Positions 1-9,274 of a stretch of DNA of 64,000 nucleotides are shown here, piece after piece; position 1 is the first letter of the stretch; every line of letters starts with the position of its first letter. Location of the stretch: positions 1,550,001 through 1,614,000 of the forward strand of contig NZ_CP016804.1 of the NCBI RefSeq assembly GCF_001886955.1. The letters are read 5' to 3'. A model generated the notes under the pieces. That model searched no databases. It had not been told where the DNA came from and saw nothing but the letters and a program-made list of their open reading frames with translations. The DNA comes from Halodesulfurarchaeum formicicum (GTDB lineage: Archaea > Halobacteriota > Halobacteria > Halobacteriales > Halobacteriaceae). Position numbers and translations under genes: made by a program.

Positions 1-53
1 GCAACCAGCTTTGCTGTGTTGCGAAACGCGTGATTGCGGTTGTGAACCCCGTC

Positions 54-109
54 GGGATTTGAACGAGAGAAACGCGAGCGCAGCGAGCGTTTCGCGTTGT
101 TCAAGTCCC
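54..109. repeat. Inverted pair of tRNA T-arm-like fragments
   Basis: The segment gggatttgaac at 54-64 and gttcaagtccc at 99-109 are inverted copies with one mismatch. Each matches the T-arm consensus of a tRNA, and the right copy runs on into cgctcca, like a tRNA acceptor 3' end. Between them is a short self-complementary stretch (aaacg...cgttt). No intact tRNA can be folded here, so this looks like tRNA 3'-end debris of the same class as the tail near 27.05 kb. Confidence 0.45.
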
Positions 110-160
110 GCTCCATTTCTGCAGATGAGCACGGCGAGTGCCTTGGGGATGGTTCACGCG

Positions 161-784
161 CTAATCCTCCGTGTGGTCCTGGTCAGTCAGGCCGTGGACT
201 AACGAGTCGATCAACACGTTGCGGGCCGATTCGTACTCCTCGATGGAACTCAACGTCTCGAACTGCTCGCGGAGACGAACCGTCTGGGAGAGCAACCGCA
301 AGAGGTCGACGACGGCCACCGGATCGTCGAGCTGGAATCGCGGGTTGCGCGTCCAGCGTTCGGCCAGGGTGACAAGCGTATCCCGCCCCTCCTTGAAGTT
401 GCCCAGCTGTTGCTCCGGCGGGAGGTTCCGGAGTAGCTGTTGGCGCTCGTTCTCGACGACTGCCCGATAGAACAATGGATTGGTCTCCAGTTCCTCGAAC
501 AGGGCTTCGAGACCCAGCCGGACCTCGGATCGAATATCCGGTGCAGAGTCGAGTTTTCCCTCGTAGGACTGGGCGATCCGCTCGACTTCGTGGTCCAGAA
601 CGGTGAGATACAGGGTCCCCTTCGAATCGAAGAACTGATAGAACGTACTGGTCCCGATACCGACTTCGTCGGTCAAGTCCCGGACGCGGGTTCGCTCGAG
701 GCCAATCGCCGTGAACAACTCTTTCCCCGCCTCGATGAGTTCAGCACGAATCCGCTCCCGCTCATCTTCGGAGAATCCCTTCAT
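161..784 (-). CDS. TetR/AcrR-family transcriptional regulator
   Basis: This 207-residue protein has the TetR layout. An N-terminal helix-turn-helix (about residues 10-55) carries the motif VGIGTSTFYQFFDSKGTLY, typical of the recognition helix and following helix 4. A helical ligand-binding domain follows, with no recognisable ligand signature. It is divergent from the CARDB/RND pair at 984-5051 and probably controls it and itself, as TetR proteins next to RND pumps commonly do. The ATG at 784 is the only start that leaves the full DNA-binding domain. Confidence 0.9.
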   Translation of the reverse strand: MKGFSEDERERIRAELIEAGKELFTAIGLERTRVRDLTDEVGIGTSTFYQFFDSKGTLYLTVLDHEVERIAQSYEGKLDSAPDIRSEVRLGLEALFEELETNPLFYRAVVENERQQLLRNLPPEQQLGNFKEGRDTLVTLAERWTRNPRFQLDDPVAVVDLLRLLSQTVRLREQFETLSSIEEYESARNVLIDSLVHGLTDQDHTED

Positions 785-849
785 CGTCGTTCACCCGGAG
801 TGATTGCCACGTGTGTTTCGGTCATACTGGACTTGCTACGAACTTGTGA

Positions 850-864
850 ACAAAAACATTTTGT
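850..864. promoter_or_regulatory. Candidate TetR operator (15-bp palindrome)
   Basis: ACAAAA at 850-855 and TTTTGT at 859-864 are perfect inverted arms around a 3-base spacer. They lie in the AT-rich gap between the divergent TetR gene (start 784) and the CARDB/RND operon (start 984). Position and symmetry suit a shared operator, but binding is inferred. Confidence 0.35.
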
Positions 865-983
865 ATTTTTGAATTCCTATTTCGAGCCATGAACCGGCAA
901 ACGACTGGTCGCACCCGCCTCGCAGTGCAGCGACGGTTGGATCGAGATAGATCAGGCGCCCCAATCGAGGTGACACCAGGCCG

Positions 984-2603
984 ATGAGTTCCCGCCAGTC
1001 GGGGCTCGCGTTGCTACTGTCGGTCCTGCTGATCGCCTCGGGAACGGTCGCGATGGCCGGGGTCGGCGCCGCTCAGACGGCAACGGCTGCCGGGACCGCC
1101 CAGGGGGAACCGGATCTCGACGTCCACCTGCCCCAGGACACCGTCATGCCCGGCGAGCGGTCCCAGATCGACCTCCAGATATCCAACGACGGAGAGATGG
1201 AATGGGGAACCGCGGAGTACCAGGAGATAGTAACCTCGGCCCGAAACGTTCGGGTCGACATGGAGGCCGAGGGCCCGCTCGAGGTGCAGGGCGGTGAAAT
1301 GGCCGTTGGAACGATTACGACGAACAAACCACGTGACGTGCCACTAACCCTCAAGGTGCCCGAAGGGACGGAGCCAGGAACCTACGAGATCGATGTCGAT
1401 CTCGAATACTCCTACACTGATATTGTCTGGATCGGCAGTACACGGGTCGATGAAGACACCGAACAGGTCACCCGAACCGTCGAAGTCGAGGTCGACGACG
1501 CGCCACGCTTCTCGATCGAGAACGCCACCACCGACGTTCGGATCGGCGACCGGGGGTCGATGGCCGTAACGCTTGCTAATACGGGATCACAGACGGCCGA
1601 GGACGTTCGGCTGGCACTGGAATCCGCAAGTGGGAAGTTCCTGTTCGGACAGGCCCAGGCCGACACGAGCCGTGTCGATACACTCAAGCCAGGCGAGAAC
1701 GCGACCCTCGAGTACGACGTGACCGTCCCGCCGGAGACGAGCCTTCGAGAGTTCTCGCTCGCTGGGACGGTCCAGTACACGGATCCGGACGGATTGCCCG
1801 GGGTCCACGAAGGATTATCCGTGGGTGTGAAACCGCTCCCCGAACAGACCTTCGATGTCGAAACCACCGAGTCGACACTTCGGATCGGTGAGGAGGGCGA
1901 ACTTCGAGGAACCGTGACCAACACGGGTCCGGAACCGGTCCAGGATGTCGTCGTCCAGTACGCCGAGGAGTCGACCACCTCGATCATCCCCGTCGAGACC
2001 AAGATTGCAGTTGGTGATCTCGAACCTGGAGCGTCTACTGACTTCGTCCTGCCCCTCGAGGTCACCACGAGCGGGAAGGCAATCACCCACTCCCTGAACC
2101 TCGCGGTCACGTACCGCAACGCGGACAACGAAAAACGGGCCTACAAGGACGTGAACGCAGCAGCTGCTGTCGACGAGCGCCGCGACCAGTTCGATGTCGT
2201 GGTCGAAGACGAAACCATCCAGGCCGGGGAAGAGCGCACCATCGAGGCGACGGTCACCAACCAACTCGACGAGGAGGTCACCAACGTCGACGTGAAACTC
2301 TTCGTGGACGATCCACTCGATAGCGCAGACGACGAGGGATACATCGGCTCGCTCTCGCCCGGAGCGTCACGCACTGTCACCCTCGAATTGAGCGCCACGG
2401 GCGAGGCGGTTCCGAAGGTCCATCCGGCTGACTTCCACGTCAAGTACGAGGATGCGGACGGCACTTCGAAGATCTCAAATACCGTGACCGTCCCGATCAC
2501 TGTCACGACGGCCGAGGACACGGGGATCGGGTGGATGCAGATCGCTCTCGTCGGCCTGCTCCTCGTGCTCGTGATCGGGGGCCTCTGGTACTGGAGGGGG
2601 TGA
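984..2603 (+). CDS. Exported CARDB/COG1361-type surface protein with C-terminal anchor
   Basis: The 539-residue protein starts with a hydrophobic Sec-type signal peptide (LALLLSVLLIASGTVAMAG) and ends with one membrane helix (about 515-535) followed by a short WYWRG tail. Between these are three to four repeated beta-sandwich units beginning with phrases such as FDVETTESTLRIGEEGELRG and FDVVVEDETIQAGEERTIEA, as in CARDB/NEW3-type domains. It should be a membrane-anchored extracellular protein. A GAGGTG-like site precedes the ATG at 984. Its stop is 3 bases before the RND transporter start, so the two are almost certainly cotranscribed. It probably acts as an extracellular partner of the pump (inference). 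Confidence 0.85.
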   Translation: MSSRQSGLALLLSVLLIASGTVAMAGVGAAQTATAAGTAQGEPDLDVHLPQDTVMPGERSQIDLQISNDGEMEWGTAEYQEIVTSARNVRVDMEAEGPLEVQGGEMAVGTITTNKPRDVPLTLKVPEGTEPGTYEIDVDLEYSYTDIVWIGSTRVDEDTEQVTRTVEVEVDDAPRFSIENATTDVRIGDRGSMAVTLANTGSQTAEDVRLALESASGKFLFGQAQADTSRVDTLKPGENATLEYDVTVPPETSLREFSLAGTVQYTDPDGLPGVHEGLSVGVKPLPEQTFDVETTESTLRIGEEGELRGTVTNTGPEPVQDVVVQYAEESTTSIIPVETKIAVGDLEPGASTDFVLPLEVTTSGKAITHSLNLAVTYRNADNEKRAYKDVNAAAAVDERRDQFDVVVEDETIQAGEERTIEATVTNQLDEEVTNVDVKLFVDDPLDSADDEGYIGSLSPGASRTVTLELSATGEAVPKVHPADFHVKYEDADGTSKISNTVTVPITVTTAEDTGIGWMQIALVGLLLVLVIGGLWYWRG

Positions 2604-2606
2604 CCG

Positions 2607-5051
2607 ATGGCGGCCAGCGAGCGGATCGACTCGGCGGTGCAAACGGTCGTCGACACCGTCGTCGACCGACCGGGAGCCGTTATTGCCGGGTTTCTGCTGG
2701 TGACCGCCGTCTTCAGTCTCGGGATGGGACAGGTGACGATGGGCGGCTCCGATCAACTCGACTCGTTCACCGAAGGGGTGCCCGAACAGGAGGCCCTCGA
2801 TAGCATCGAGGCCGAGTTCCAGGGGCCATTCGAGACCGACTCGGAGTCCACCCAGTTGGTACAGAAAGGGGACAACGTCCTTTCACGGTCTTCCACCCAG
2901 GAAATGTTGCTCCTGCTGGAAACGATCGACCAGCGGGAGGACCTGTACATGGACGCTGCACAGGGCCCCGCTACCGCCATCGCCCAGGCGATCGATCCGA
3001 GCGCGGAGACACCCGCCGAGCAGCGACGAGCCATCGAGCGAGCCAGCGAGACACAGTACGAACAGGCCGTCAAGGCGGTCGTCGAACAGCCCACCATCGA
3101 GCGAACACTGAGCACGGATCTCAACCCCCGTGAGGGGACCGCTTCCGCGGCGATAACCGTCATCACCCACACGCCACCCGAACGGGCCGACGAGATCCAG
3201 TCCATTCAGACGTCGATCCAGTCGATGGCCCAGGACAGCAGCGCGACGATCTTCGTCATCGGTGACGGGCTCATCGAGTCCGAGATGAACAACGTCATCA
3301 ACGACTCGCTTGCGATCGTGATGCCGATCGTCGTGTTGCTCATCCTCGGCTTTCTCGCGGTCGCCTACCGCGACCCGATCGACATGGTACTCGGGTTGAT
3401 CGCCCTCGGGATGACCATCGTCTGGACGTTTGGCTTCCTCGGGTTCGCAGACGTGCCATTCGACCTGACGATGATCACGGTCCCGGTGCTGCTACTCGCC
3501 GTGGGAGTGGATTTCGGCATCCACATCATCAACCGCTATCGCGAGGAAACCGCGATCGGGCGGGACCATCTTCCATCGATGCGGGTCGCACTGGGACAGC
3601 TCCTCGTCGCCTTTGTCATCGTCGCCGTGACGACCCTCTTCGGATTCGGGGCCAACATGTCCTCGGACCTGGTCCCGATCCAGCGGATGGGATTTGCGGC
3701 CGGCGTCGGGATCCTGTTCACCTTCTTCATCTTCGGGGTGTTCCTCCCGGCCGCCAAGATCGAGTCGGATCGGCTCCGGGAGCGATTCGATTTCCCGGAG
3801 TTCGACAACACCCCCATCAGCAGTGACGAGTCGGCGCTGGGGCGTATTCTCGCCGTCCCGGCACGGATCAGCAACCGGGCCCCGGTGGCGGTGGTCCTCG
3901 TGATCCTGCTTTTGACCGCCGGGGCCACCGCCTACGGGGCTGGCGTCGACAACACCTTCGAGACCGAGGACTTCCTCCCGCCGGAAGACCAGCCGGACTA
4001 CGTCGAGAACCTCCCCGCCGGACTCGCCCCCAGCGAGTACACGATGACCGAGACCACGAACCTCATCGAGGATCGCTTTGCGACCGCGGAGAGCGAATCG
4101 GTGATGGTGTACGTCGAAGGGCCACTCGACGCGGACTACGCCCTCGAAGCGCTGGTCGAACCCAACGCGGACCCACCGGACGCCTTCGCGGTCGGCCCCA
4201 ACGGGGAGGCAGACAGCCGGAGCATCGTGACCGTCATCCAATCCTACGCCCAGGCCAATCCGGCGTTTGCCAAACTCGTGGCCCGCAACGACATCGACGG
4301 GAACGGCGTGCCGGATCGAAACCTCGAACGGATCTACGACGAACTCGAGGACTCGCCATACAGCGATCGCGCGTCGGAGTACCTGACCGAGGACCGGCGC
4401 GGTGCCACCATCTCGTATGCGGTCGATGCCGACGCGACCCAGAACGAGATCGAAACGGACGGGACGCAACTCGCCGATGACTTCCGGTTCTCGGCGACGG
4501 CCACGGGCGACACCATCGTCTTCGGGGCGATCGCGGACATCGTCTTCGAGTCCTCCATCCAGAGTCTCATCCTGGCGATCGTCCTCTCCGGGGCCTTCCT
4601 GATCGTCGTGTACTGGCTGCTCGAAGGGCGGCCGATGCTCGGGGTCATCAACGTCTTCCCGATCGTCGTGGCCGTCGTGGTGTTGCTGGCCACGATGCGG
4701 GCCCTGGACATGGCGCTGAACGCCGTCACCGCGACGATCCTCTCGATCGCGATGGGGGTCGGAATCGCCTATTCGGTGCACGTGATCCATCGCTACGTGG
4801 ACGAGGTCGGCGACGGAACCGACACGCAGGAGGCACTGCTGACCACGCTCACCGGGACCGGCGGCGCACTCGCGGGGAGCATGGCGACGACCTCGCTCGG
4901 GACGGGCGCACTCGCGTTCGCGATCTCGCCCGTGCTGGGTGACTTCGGCTTCCTGATGGCCCTGAGCGTGTTCTACTCCTTTGCGGCCTCGGTGATCGTC
5001 CTGCCGCCGGCCGTGCAGGCCTACGCTCGCTGGGACGGCTACGCGGTCTAG
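2607..5051 (+). CDS. RND-superfamily transporter (MmpL/HpnN-like)
   Basis: This 814-residue membrane protein has the duplicated RND fold. Each half is one membrane helix, a large extracellular loop (about residues 45-205 and 450-640) and a five-helix bundle. The signature segments GVDFGIHIINRY and GVGIAYSVHVIHRY occupy equivalent places in the two halves and carry the usual Asp/His positions, although the second half lacks the acidic residue of the first. The length and single-chain layout fit archaeal/actinobacterial MmpL-like exporters rather than AcrB (over 1000 residues). Substrate is unknown; lipid or hydrophobic compound export is the usual role of the family. Confidence 0.88.
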   Translation: MAASERIDSAVQTVVDTVVDRPGAVIAGFLLVTAVFSLGMGQVTMGGSDQLDSFTEGVPEQEALDSIEAEFQGPFETDSESTQLVQKGDNVLSRSSTQEMLLLLETIDQREDLYMDAAQGPATAIAQAIDPSAETPAEQRRAIERASETQYEQAVKAVVEQPTIERTLSTDLNPREGTASAAITVITHTPPERADEIQSIQTSIQSMAQDSSATIFVIGDGLIESEMNNVINDSLAIVMPIVVLLILGFLAVAYRDPIDMVLGLIALGMTIVWTFGFLGFADVPFDLTMITVPVLLLAVGVDFGIHIINRYREETAIGRDHLPSMRVALGQLLVAFVIVAVTTLFGFGANMSSDLVPIQRMGFAAGVGILFTFFIFGVFLPAAKIESDRLRERFDFPEFDNTPISSDESALGRILAVPARISNRAPVAVVLVILLLTAGATAYGAGVDNTFETEDFLPPEDQPDYVENLPAGLAPSEYTMTETTNLIEDRFATAESESVMVYVEGPLDADYALEALVEPNADPPDAFAVGPNGEADSRSIVTVIQSYAQANPAFAKLVARNDIDGNGVPDRNLERIYDELEDSPYSDRASEYLTEDRRGATISYAVDADATQNEIETDGTQLADDFRFSATATGDTIVFGAIADIVFESSIQSLILAIVLSGAFLIVVYWLLEGRPMLGVINVFPIVVAVVVLLATMRALDMALNAVTATILSIAMGVGIAYSVHVIHRYVDEVGDGTDTQEALLTTLTGTGGALAGSMATTSLGTGALAFAISPVLGDFGFLMALSVFYSFAASVIVLPPAVQAYARWDGYAV

Positions 5052-5644
5052 CTCCCTGGGGCGTTCGCGGCTGGTGGGCTTTTCTGTCGGACGTGAATTG
5101 GTACGAGATCCTGGCTCGCATGGCCGAGCCCGTCCCATTACGAGTTGGGTTCGTGTCTACAAGCCGCGGCCTCGTTGCTGTGGGTTCGATCAAACGCGTT
5201 GCAGTGTGGTCGGTCACGGTCGTACTCTTGGGAGGGGTGGTCGCGAGTAGCCCGTCTTTGTTGGGGGCTTCGGAGTTCGATTGGCTTCACGAGAGAGAGC
5301 TCCCACCAAACTCACGACGACGGTGCACGTCTCGTGATTCGATCGCTTGGTTTCGAGGCCTCCGGACGGCGAGAAGAAATGTGCTGGGGGGTAGCCGGTT
5401 GTTCATGGGGGTTCGCGATCAATGGAGACGGCAGGCAAAGCCCACCACCGATTCGTCACGGAGCGATCCGGTTGTGTTTCATCGCGCTACCCATTCGGAA
5501 TTGACCGACTGCTTCGTATTCGTGATCAGTACCGCAGACGCTCGCGGGGTAGCGCTGGCCCAGCAGCCCGAGTTGATAGCGAGGAACGCAGTCAAATCAT
5601 CGGGTGCCACAGCTGTCGCTGATCGGGCGTGAAAAATGAAAAGT
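5052..5644. other. Gene-free gap between the RND and S-layer genes
   Basis: No convincing gene was found here. The open frames on the plus strand lack recognisable motifs and acidic composition, and they read like random translation of high-GC DNA. The gap lies between the 3' ends of two convergent transcription units, so it needs no promoter. Confidence 0.6.
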
Positions 5645-5658
5645 TGGGTAGGGGTAAT
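5645..5658. repeat. 14-bp direct repeat, copy downstream of S-layer gene
   Basis: The sequence tgggtaggggtaat occurs here and again at 8476-8489, in the same orientation. The two copies bracket the S-layer gene. This copy is about 60 bases past its stop codon, just beyond the 3' hairpins. A related TCGA follows each copy. Confidence 0.6.
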
Positions 5659-5703
5659 TCGACCCCCAGGGTTGGAGGTCGAAGTGACCGGTAACGCCGG
5701 TCA
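5658..5703 (-). terminator. Tandem hairpins after S-layer gene
   Basis: Reading on the minus strand after the stop at 5719, there is first a 7-bp hairpin (5685-5691 with 5697-5703, five-base loop). A second stem follows (5658-5664 with 5677-5683). They may terminate or stabilise the abundant S-layer mRNA. A short T-rich run (5708-5712, gtttttac on the plus strand) lies between the stop and the first stem. Confidence 0.5.
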
Positions 5704-5718
5704 GTCGTTTTTACTTAC

Positions 5719-8403
5719 TTAGTTGCGGCGGAGCGCGAGGAGCGCAGCGCCGAGCAGTGCGACGAGAGCCAGGCCCATGGTGAAGCCGGGCGTCTCAGTC
5801 GGGGTTTCCGTGGGGGCTTCGGTCGTCGTGTCGGCCGGAGCCTCCGTGGTCGTGTCGGCGGGTTCCTCAGTCGTGGTCGTCGTGTCGGCCGGCTCCTCAG
5901 TCGTGGTGTCGGCCGGTTCCTCAGTCGTGGTGTCGGCCGGCTGCGCCTCCTGGACGAGACCATCAGCGGCGAAGTTGTCGCCGTCGTCATCGTTCAGCAG
6001 GTCACCGCGGAGCGAAGCTTCGAATTCGTCGCCATCAGACTGCTCGCTGAAGTCGAACGTGCCAGCGAAGCTGCCGTCCTCCGCGACGACGAGTTCGGTC
6101 TTCTCTTCGACGAAGCGAGCGTCACCCGTGCCGGAGGCACGGATTGTCACTTCACTACCCGGCGCGATGTTGGTAGTTCCGGTGATCTCCTGCTCCTCTG
6201 CAGCTTCCACGACAATGTAATCCGTACCCTCGACATCCGTCAGGTCAAAGGACGCCGTGATGTCCTCGAACGTGACCGAGGCCGTAACCGTCTCGTACTC
6301 GTCTTCGAGGGAGTCCTCGTCACCGTCGTACGTGTCAGGACCACTGTAGTCTGCAGCGTACTGCAGGAGCCAGTCATCCTGAACGTCGAAGCTGACTTCG
6401 TACTCTTCCTCGTCCTCGAGAGTGCTCAGATGATCTGCGTTATCGCTGTCCGCAAGGTCCACCTGATTGACCAGGACGTAGTAGTTGTCACCGCTCTCGT
6501 CATAGAAGACCGTAAGGTCCTCTTTGTCGAGGTCTGCGAGGTTCAGAGTCTCAGCATCCCGGTTCGCACCCGGTGCTGCCTGCTCAAACGTAATGTTGAA
6601 CGTTTCGTTCTCTGCTCCCTGCAGCGCAGTGTAGAACTCATCCGTAACAACTCCATCCTCGAAGGACGAGTCAAGCATGAAGCCGTTCAGACCGCTTGCG
6701 CTGATTTCGAGGACGACTTCGTCATCCATCGCGACCGTCTCGGTCTGAGTCAGCTGACCGTCTTCGACCGCAGTGGTAACGTCATCGATCGTCTCAATGT
6801 CACCAGCGTTGCTGCTGGACGCAGTCCACACATTCATCGAATCCGTCGAGCGCTCTTCGATCCAGAGCGTCCCCACGTTATCGGACTGGTCAATTGTGTT
6901 CGCACCGTTCGTGCCAGATTCACCAGACTTGACGCTCAGCTGGTAGTCACCGGTGTCCAGCACATCAGCGAACTTGTCGTCATCGCCGGCGACAATTTCG
7001 CTTTCGTCCGTAATTTCAGCGTCCGTGTCGTCGTCCGCAATCCAGACAGCGTCACCGATCGTGTCGTTGCCTGCCTCCATCGTGTTGAAGGCCACGGTCA
7101 CGAGGTCTTCGCCACCGCTGTCGATCGAGATGTTTGCCTGGTAGTTATTGTCTGAGACATCACCGATGACCAGTTGACCCGTCTCCGTGTCCTGGAATGT
7201 GACCGGGATGTATGCAACGTCACCCTGCTGCTGAGTGACCGAAGTCTCGTCGAGGCCAAGTTCGCCAGTTGCCTCCTCCTCAACATCAATCGATGCGGAA
7301 GCAGAGGCGGTGCTGTCGACAACCTCGAAGTTGAACGAGTAGCTACCGGTGCTGATACCGTCGAAGTCTGCGCTAATTTCACCGTCTGCGTCCTCGATCA
7401 CGATCTCATCGTCATCCTCGGACGCATAGGGGGAGCTAGTGTCTTCAGTGAAGATGTCAGTCAGATCCTCGTGGTCGAGGTTATCTGCCGACACAATCAC
7501 ATTGTAGTCGTTCCGGAGCGAAGATGAGAGTTCAACGAAGGTCTCCGTATCGTCGCCCTCGTTTTCGATGCTCTCCTCGTCCCACTCGGCATCAAGGTCC
7601 TGTTGGACCAGCTCGAACCGCACGTCATCAGAGCCGATTTCGGTACCGCTCGCGTTGTCCGTGATGACGTACTGGCCAGCTGCCAGGTCAGAAGTATCAA
7701 CGGAAGTCTGATCGCTAAAGACTGTGAGAACCTGTTCAAGATTGCCGACCTCTCCGTCATCAACACTACGAAGTTCAGTGTCCGCAGCGACAAGGTTGTT
7801 AGTGGCGGCACTCAGGTACTGACCAAGGTACTGGGTTCCCTGGGCACTGTCGTCTGCGACGGTGAAGTCAAGCTCCAGGTCGCTCACATCGTACGCATCG
7901 TTCGTGAGCGTATACGTCGCGTCACCGTGCTCGGCGTCCGAGACACCAAGGCCGGTTAGAGTGACGTCAACCTGAAGTTCATCGCCATCTTCGTAGTTCG
8001 AGGCGTTGAGGCTATTTTCAGTAATCGTAATGTTGACAGCGTTCACGTCGTCTGCCCCGTAATCATTGACAACTTCCGCGTTGATTGCGGAAACTTCGTT
8101 TCCAGATGCGTTTGTCAATGTTGCAGAAGCAGTAGCGCCGTCGAAGCTGATGCCATTGGTTTCAGTGAATGAAATGTTGACAACGTTACCGCCATCAGCT
8201 ACTATATCTGTGCCATTCGTCACATTAAATGTGACATTTTGGCTTGCTGTGCCATCCGTGACGGTGACAACTTCTGCGCCGCCATTGTCACCTTGAACTG
8301 CCGCAGCCGCTCCACCTGCAAACGCGATACTGCCCACCGTAATGGAGAGCACCATCAGCGCCGCAAGGAAGAGGGCGCGGAGTTTTCCGTTATTGCTTGT
8401 CAT
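5719..8403 (-). CDS. S-layer-type surface glycoprotein, PGF-CTERM
   Basis: The 894-residue protein begins MTSNNGKLRALFLAALMV, the typical haloarchaeal S-layer glycoprotein signal peptide. It continues with a long, very acidic, Ser/Thr/Asn-rich ectodomain with many N-X-S/T sequons. Near the C-terminus is a Thr-rich spacer with repeated PADTTTEE-type units, then a PGF motif, one membrane helix and a short basic tail (LRRN). This is the PGF-CTERM signal that archaeosortase A processes for lipid attachment. The longer frame from 8502 was rejected because it puts 33 non-signal residues before the leader. A 5' untranslated region of about 80 bases is predicted. It is the likely main cell-wall protein or a paralogue of it. 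Confidence 0.92.
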   Translation of the reverse strand: MTSNNGKLRALFLAALMVLSITVGSIAFAGGAAAAVQGDNGGAEVVTVTDGTASQNVTFNVTNGTDIVADGGNVVNISFTETNGISFDGATASATLTNASGNEVSAINAEVVNDYGADDVNAVNITITENSLNASNYEDGDELQVDVTLTGLGVSDAEHGDATYTLTNDAYDVSDLELDFTVADDSAQGTQYLGQYLSAATNNLVAADTELRSVDDGEVGNLEQVLTVFSDQTSVDTSDLAAGQYVITDNASGTEIGSDDVRFELVQQDLDAEWDEESIENEGDDTETFVELSSSLRNDYNVIVSADNLDHEDLTDIFTEDTSSPYASEDDDEIVIEDADGEISADFDGISTGSYSFNFEVVDSTASASASIDVEEEATGELGLDETSVTQQQGDVAYIPVTFQDTETGQLVIGDVSDNNYQANISIDSGGEDLVTVAFNTMEAGNDTIGDAVWIADDDTDAEITDESEIVAGDDDKFADVLDTGDYQLSVKSGESGTNGANTIDQSDNVGTLWIEERSTDSMNVWTASSSNAGDIETIDDVTTAVEDGQLTQTETVAMDDEVVLEISASGLNGFMLDSSFEDGVVTDEFYTALQGAENETFNITFEQAAPGANRDAETLNLADLDKEDLTVFYDESGDNYYVLVNQVDLADSDNADHLSTLEDEEEYEVSFDVQDDWLLQYAADYSGPDTYDGDEDSLEDEYETVTASVTFEDITASFDLTDVEGTDYIVVEAAEEQEITGTTNIAPGSEVTIRASGTGDARFVEEKTELVVAEDGSFAGTFDFSEQSDGDEFEASLRGDLLNDDDGDNFAADGLVQEAQPADTTTEEPADTTTEEPADTTTTTEEPADTTTEAPADTTTEAPTETPTETPGFTMGLALVALLGAALLALRRN

Positions 8404-8475
8404 GATTATCGTTCGTGCTGACTGATTTCCCGTCTGCATGTTTCCATGCGAACGGCTCCCGGTCAGCTGTGGGAG

Positions 8476-8514
8476 TGGGTAGGGGTAATCGAACAAAGGC
8501 AAGACTGCTATAAA
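8476..8514 (-). promoter_or_regulatory. S-layer gene promoter and leader repeat
   Basis: A TATA element lies at 8509-8514 (tataaa on the plus strand, tttata in the gene's direction). Transcription should begin about 25 bases downstream, near 8485. That is exactly where the second copy of tgggtaggggtaat (8476-8489) lies. The leader to the ATG at 8403 would be about 80 bases. The rest of the gap 8404-8716 holds only this leader and the upstream region of the divergent gene at 8717. Confidence 0.55.
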
Positions 8515-8716
8515 TGCTTTGTGTGGCCGTCTCGGTCTGGCAACGGTTCACACGGACCGCTGCGGGCCTGTCGCGGGCGTCTGGAGCCAGGCGGGTGAGA
8601 GTGATGGAAAACGAGTTCGTTACCCCAACTCGAAACCCCGACTCGTGGAACTCAACTATTTCATTCCCATCCAAAGATAATTAGTCTCGGGCGACCAATA
8701 TCAAATCGGATCCGAC

Positions 8717-9274
8717 ATGGTGAGCATGAAAGAAGTCACGGGCGCGCGCGAGACATCTGGTTCCCCGCCAGGCAGCGAGGAGTGGACGGCCCAGACCAAG
8801 GCGATCGATCGTGTGATCGAAATCGCACTCACGCTCGATCAGCCCCGAACTGCGGCGTGGGTGGCCGAGGAAGCGGCCGTCGCGGAACAGACCGCTCGTG
8901 ACCACCTCGCCAGCCTGACCACCCTGGGAGTTGTCGCGACGACTGAAGCCCGCGGCGTCACGAAGTACCAACTCGATCGCGCATACCGACGGTTCACGGC
9001 GGTCGCCCAGTACGTCGAACAGTTCGATCGGGACACGCTCATGGATCGGATCGCGACGACCCAGGACCAGATCGCGACGACCAAAACCCGCTATGGGGTC
9101 GAAACGCCGGCCGAACTGCGGCTGCGGGCAACCGAGGCAGACACCAGCGGTGAGACGGTCCGCGAGTACAAGCAAGCGGCCGCCGAGTGGGAGACCCTGG
9201 TCCACCGACTCGACGTCCTCGAAGAGGCCCTGGAGCGCTACGACGAGTTCAGCCGAGAACGGGCGATAGCGTAA
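8717..9274 (+). CDS. Winged-helix protein, DUF7342-like, putative antitoxin/regulator
   Basis: The 185-residue protein has an ArsR/MarR-like winged helix at about residues 25-90 (helix turn around AAVAEQTARDHLASLTTLGV). A long helical, charged C-terminal half follows and may be coiled coil. By recall it matches the haloarchaeal family DUF7342. The stop overlaps the next start as TAATG, so the two genes are translationally coupled. Pairing with a TumE-like protein suggests a toxin-antitoxin or regulatory pair. An alternative ATG lies nine bases in, at 8726. Confidence 0.7.
   Translation: MVSMKEVTGARETSGSPPGSEEWTAQTKAIDRVIEIALTLDQPRTAAWVAEEAAVAEQTARDHLASLTTLGVVATTEARGVTKYQLDRAYRRFTAVAQYVEQFDRDTLMDRIATTQDQIATTKTRYGVETPAELRLRATEADTSGETVREYKQAAAEWETLVHRLDVLEEALERYDEFSRERAIA

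Noticed and set aside
53-109. A complete tRNA gene or CRISPR repeat
   Set aside because: Only T-arm-like pieces are present, with no acceptor 5' strand or anticodon arm, and no repeated spacers follow.
3492-5138. Long minus-strand frame opposite the RND gene
   Set aside because: It is Arg/His/Gly-rich and antisense to clear RND motifs, so it is a shadow.
5093-5632. Open frame after the RND gene
   Set aside because: It lacks acidic composition, motifs and upstream signals, and looks like chance reading of the gap between convergent genes.
6000-6400. CRISPR-like repeats in the S-layer region
   Set aside because: Repeated DNA around 5800-5940 is the Thr/Glu-rich protein spacer of the glycoprotein, not regularly spaced repeats.
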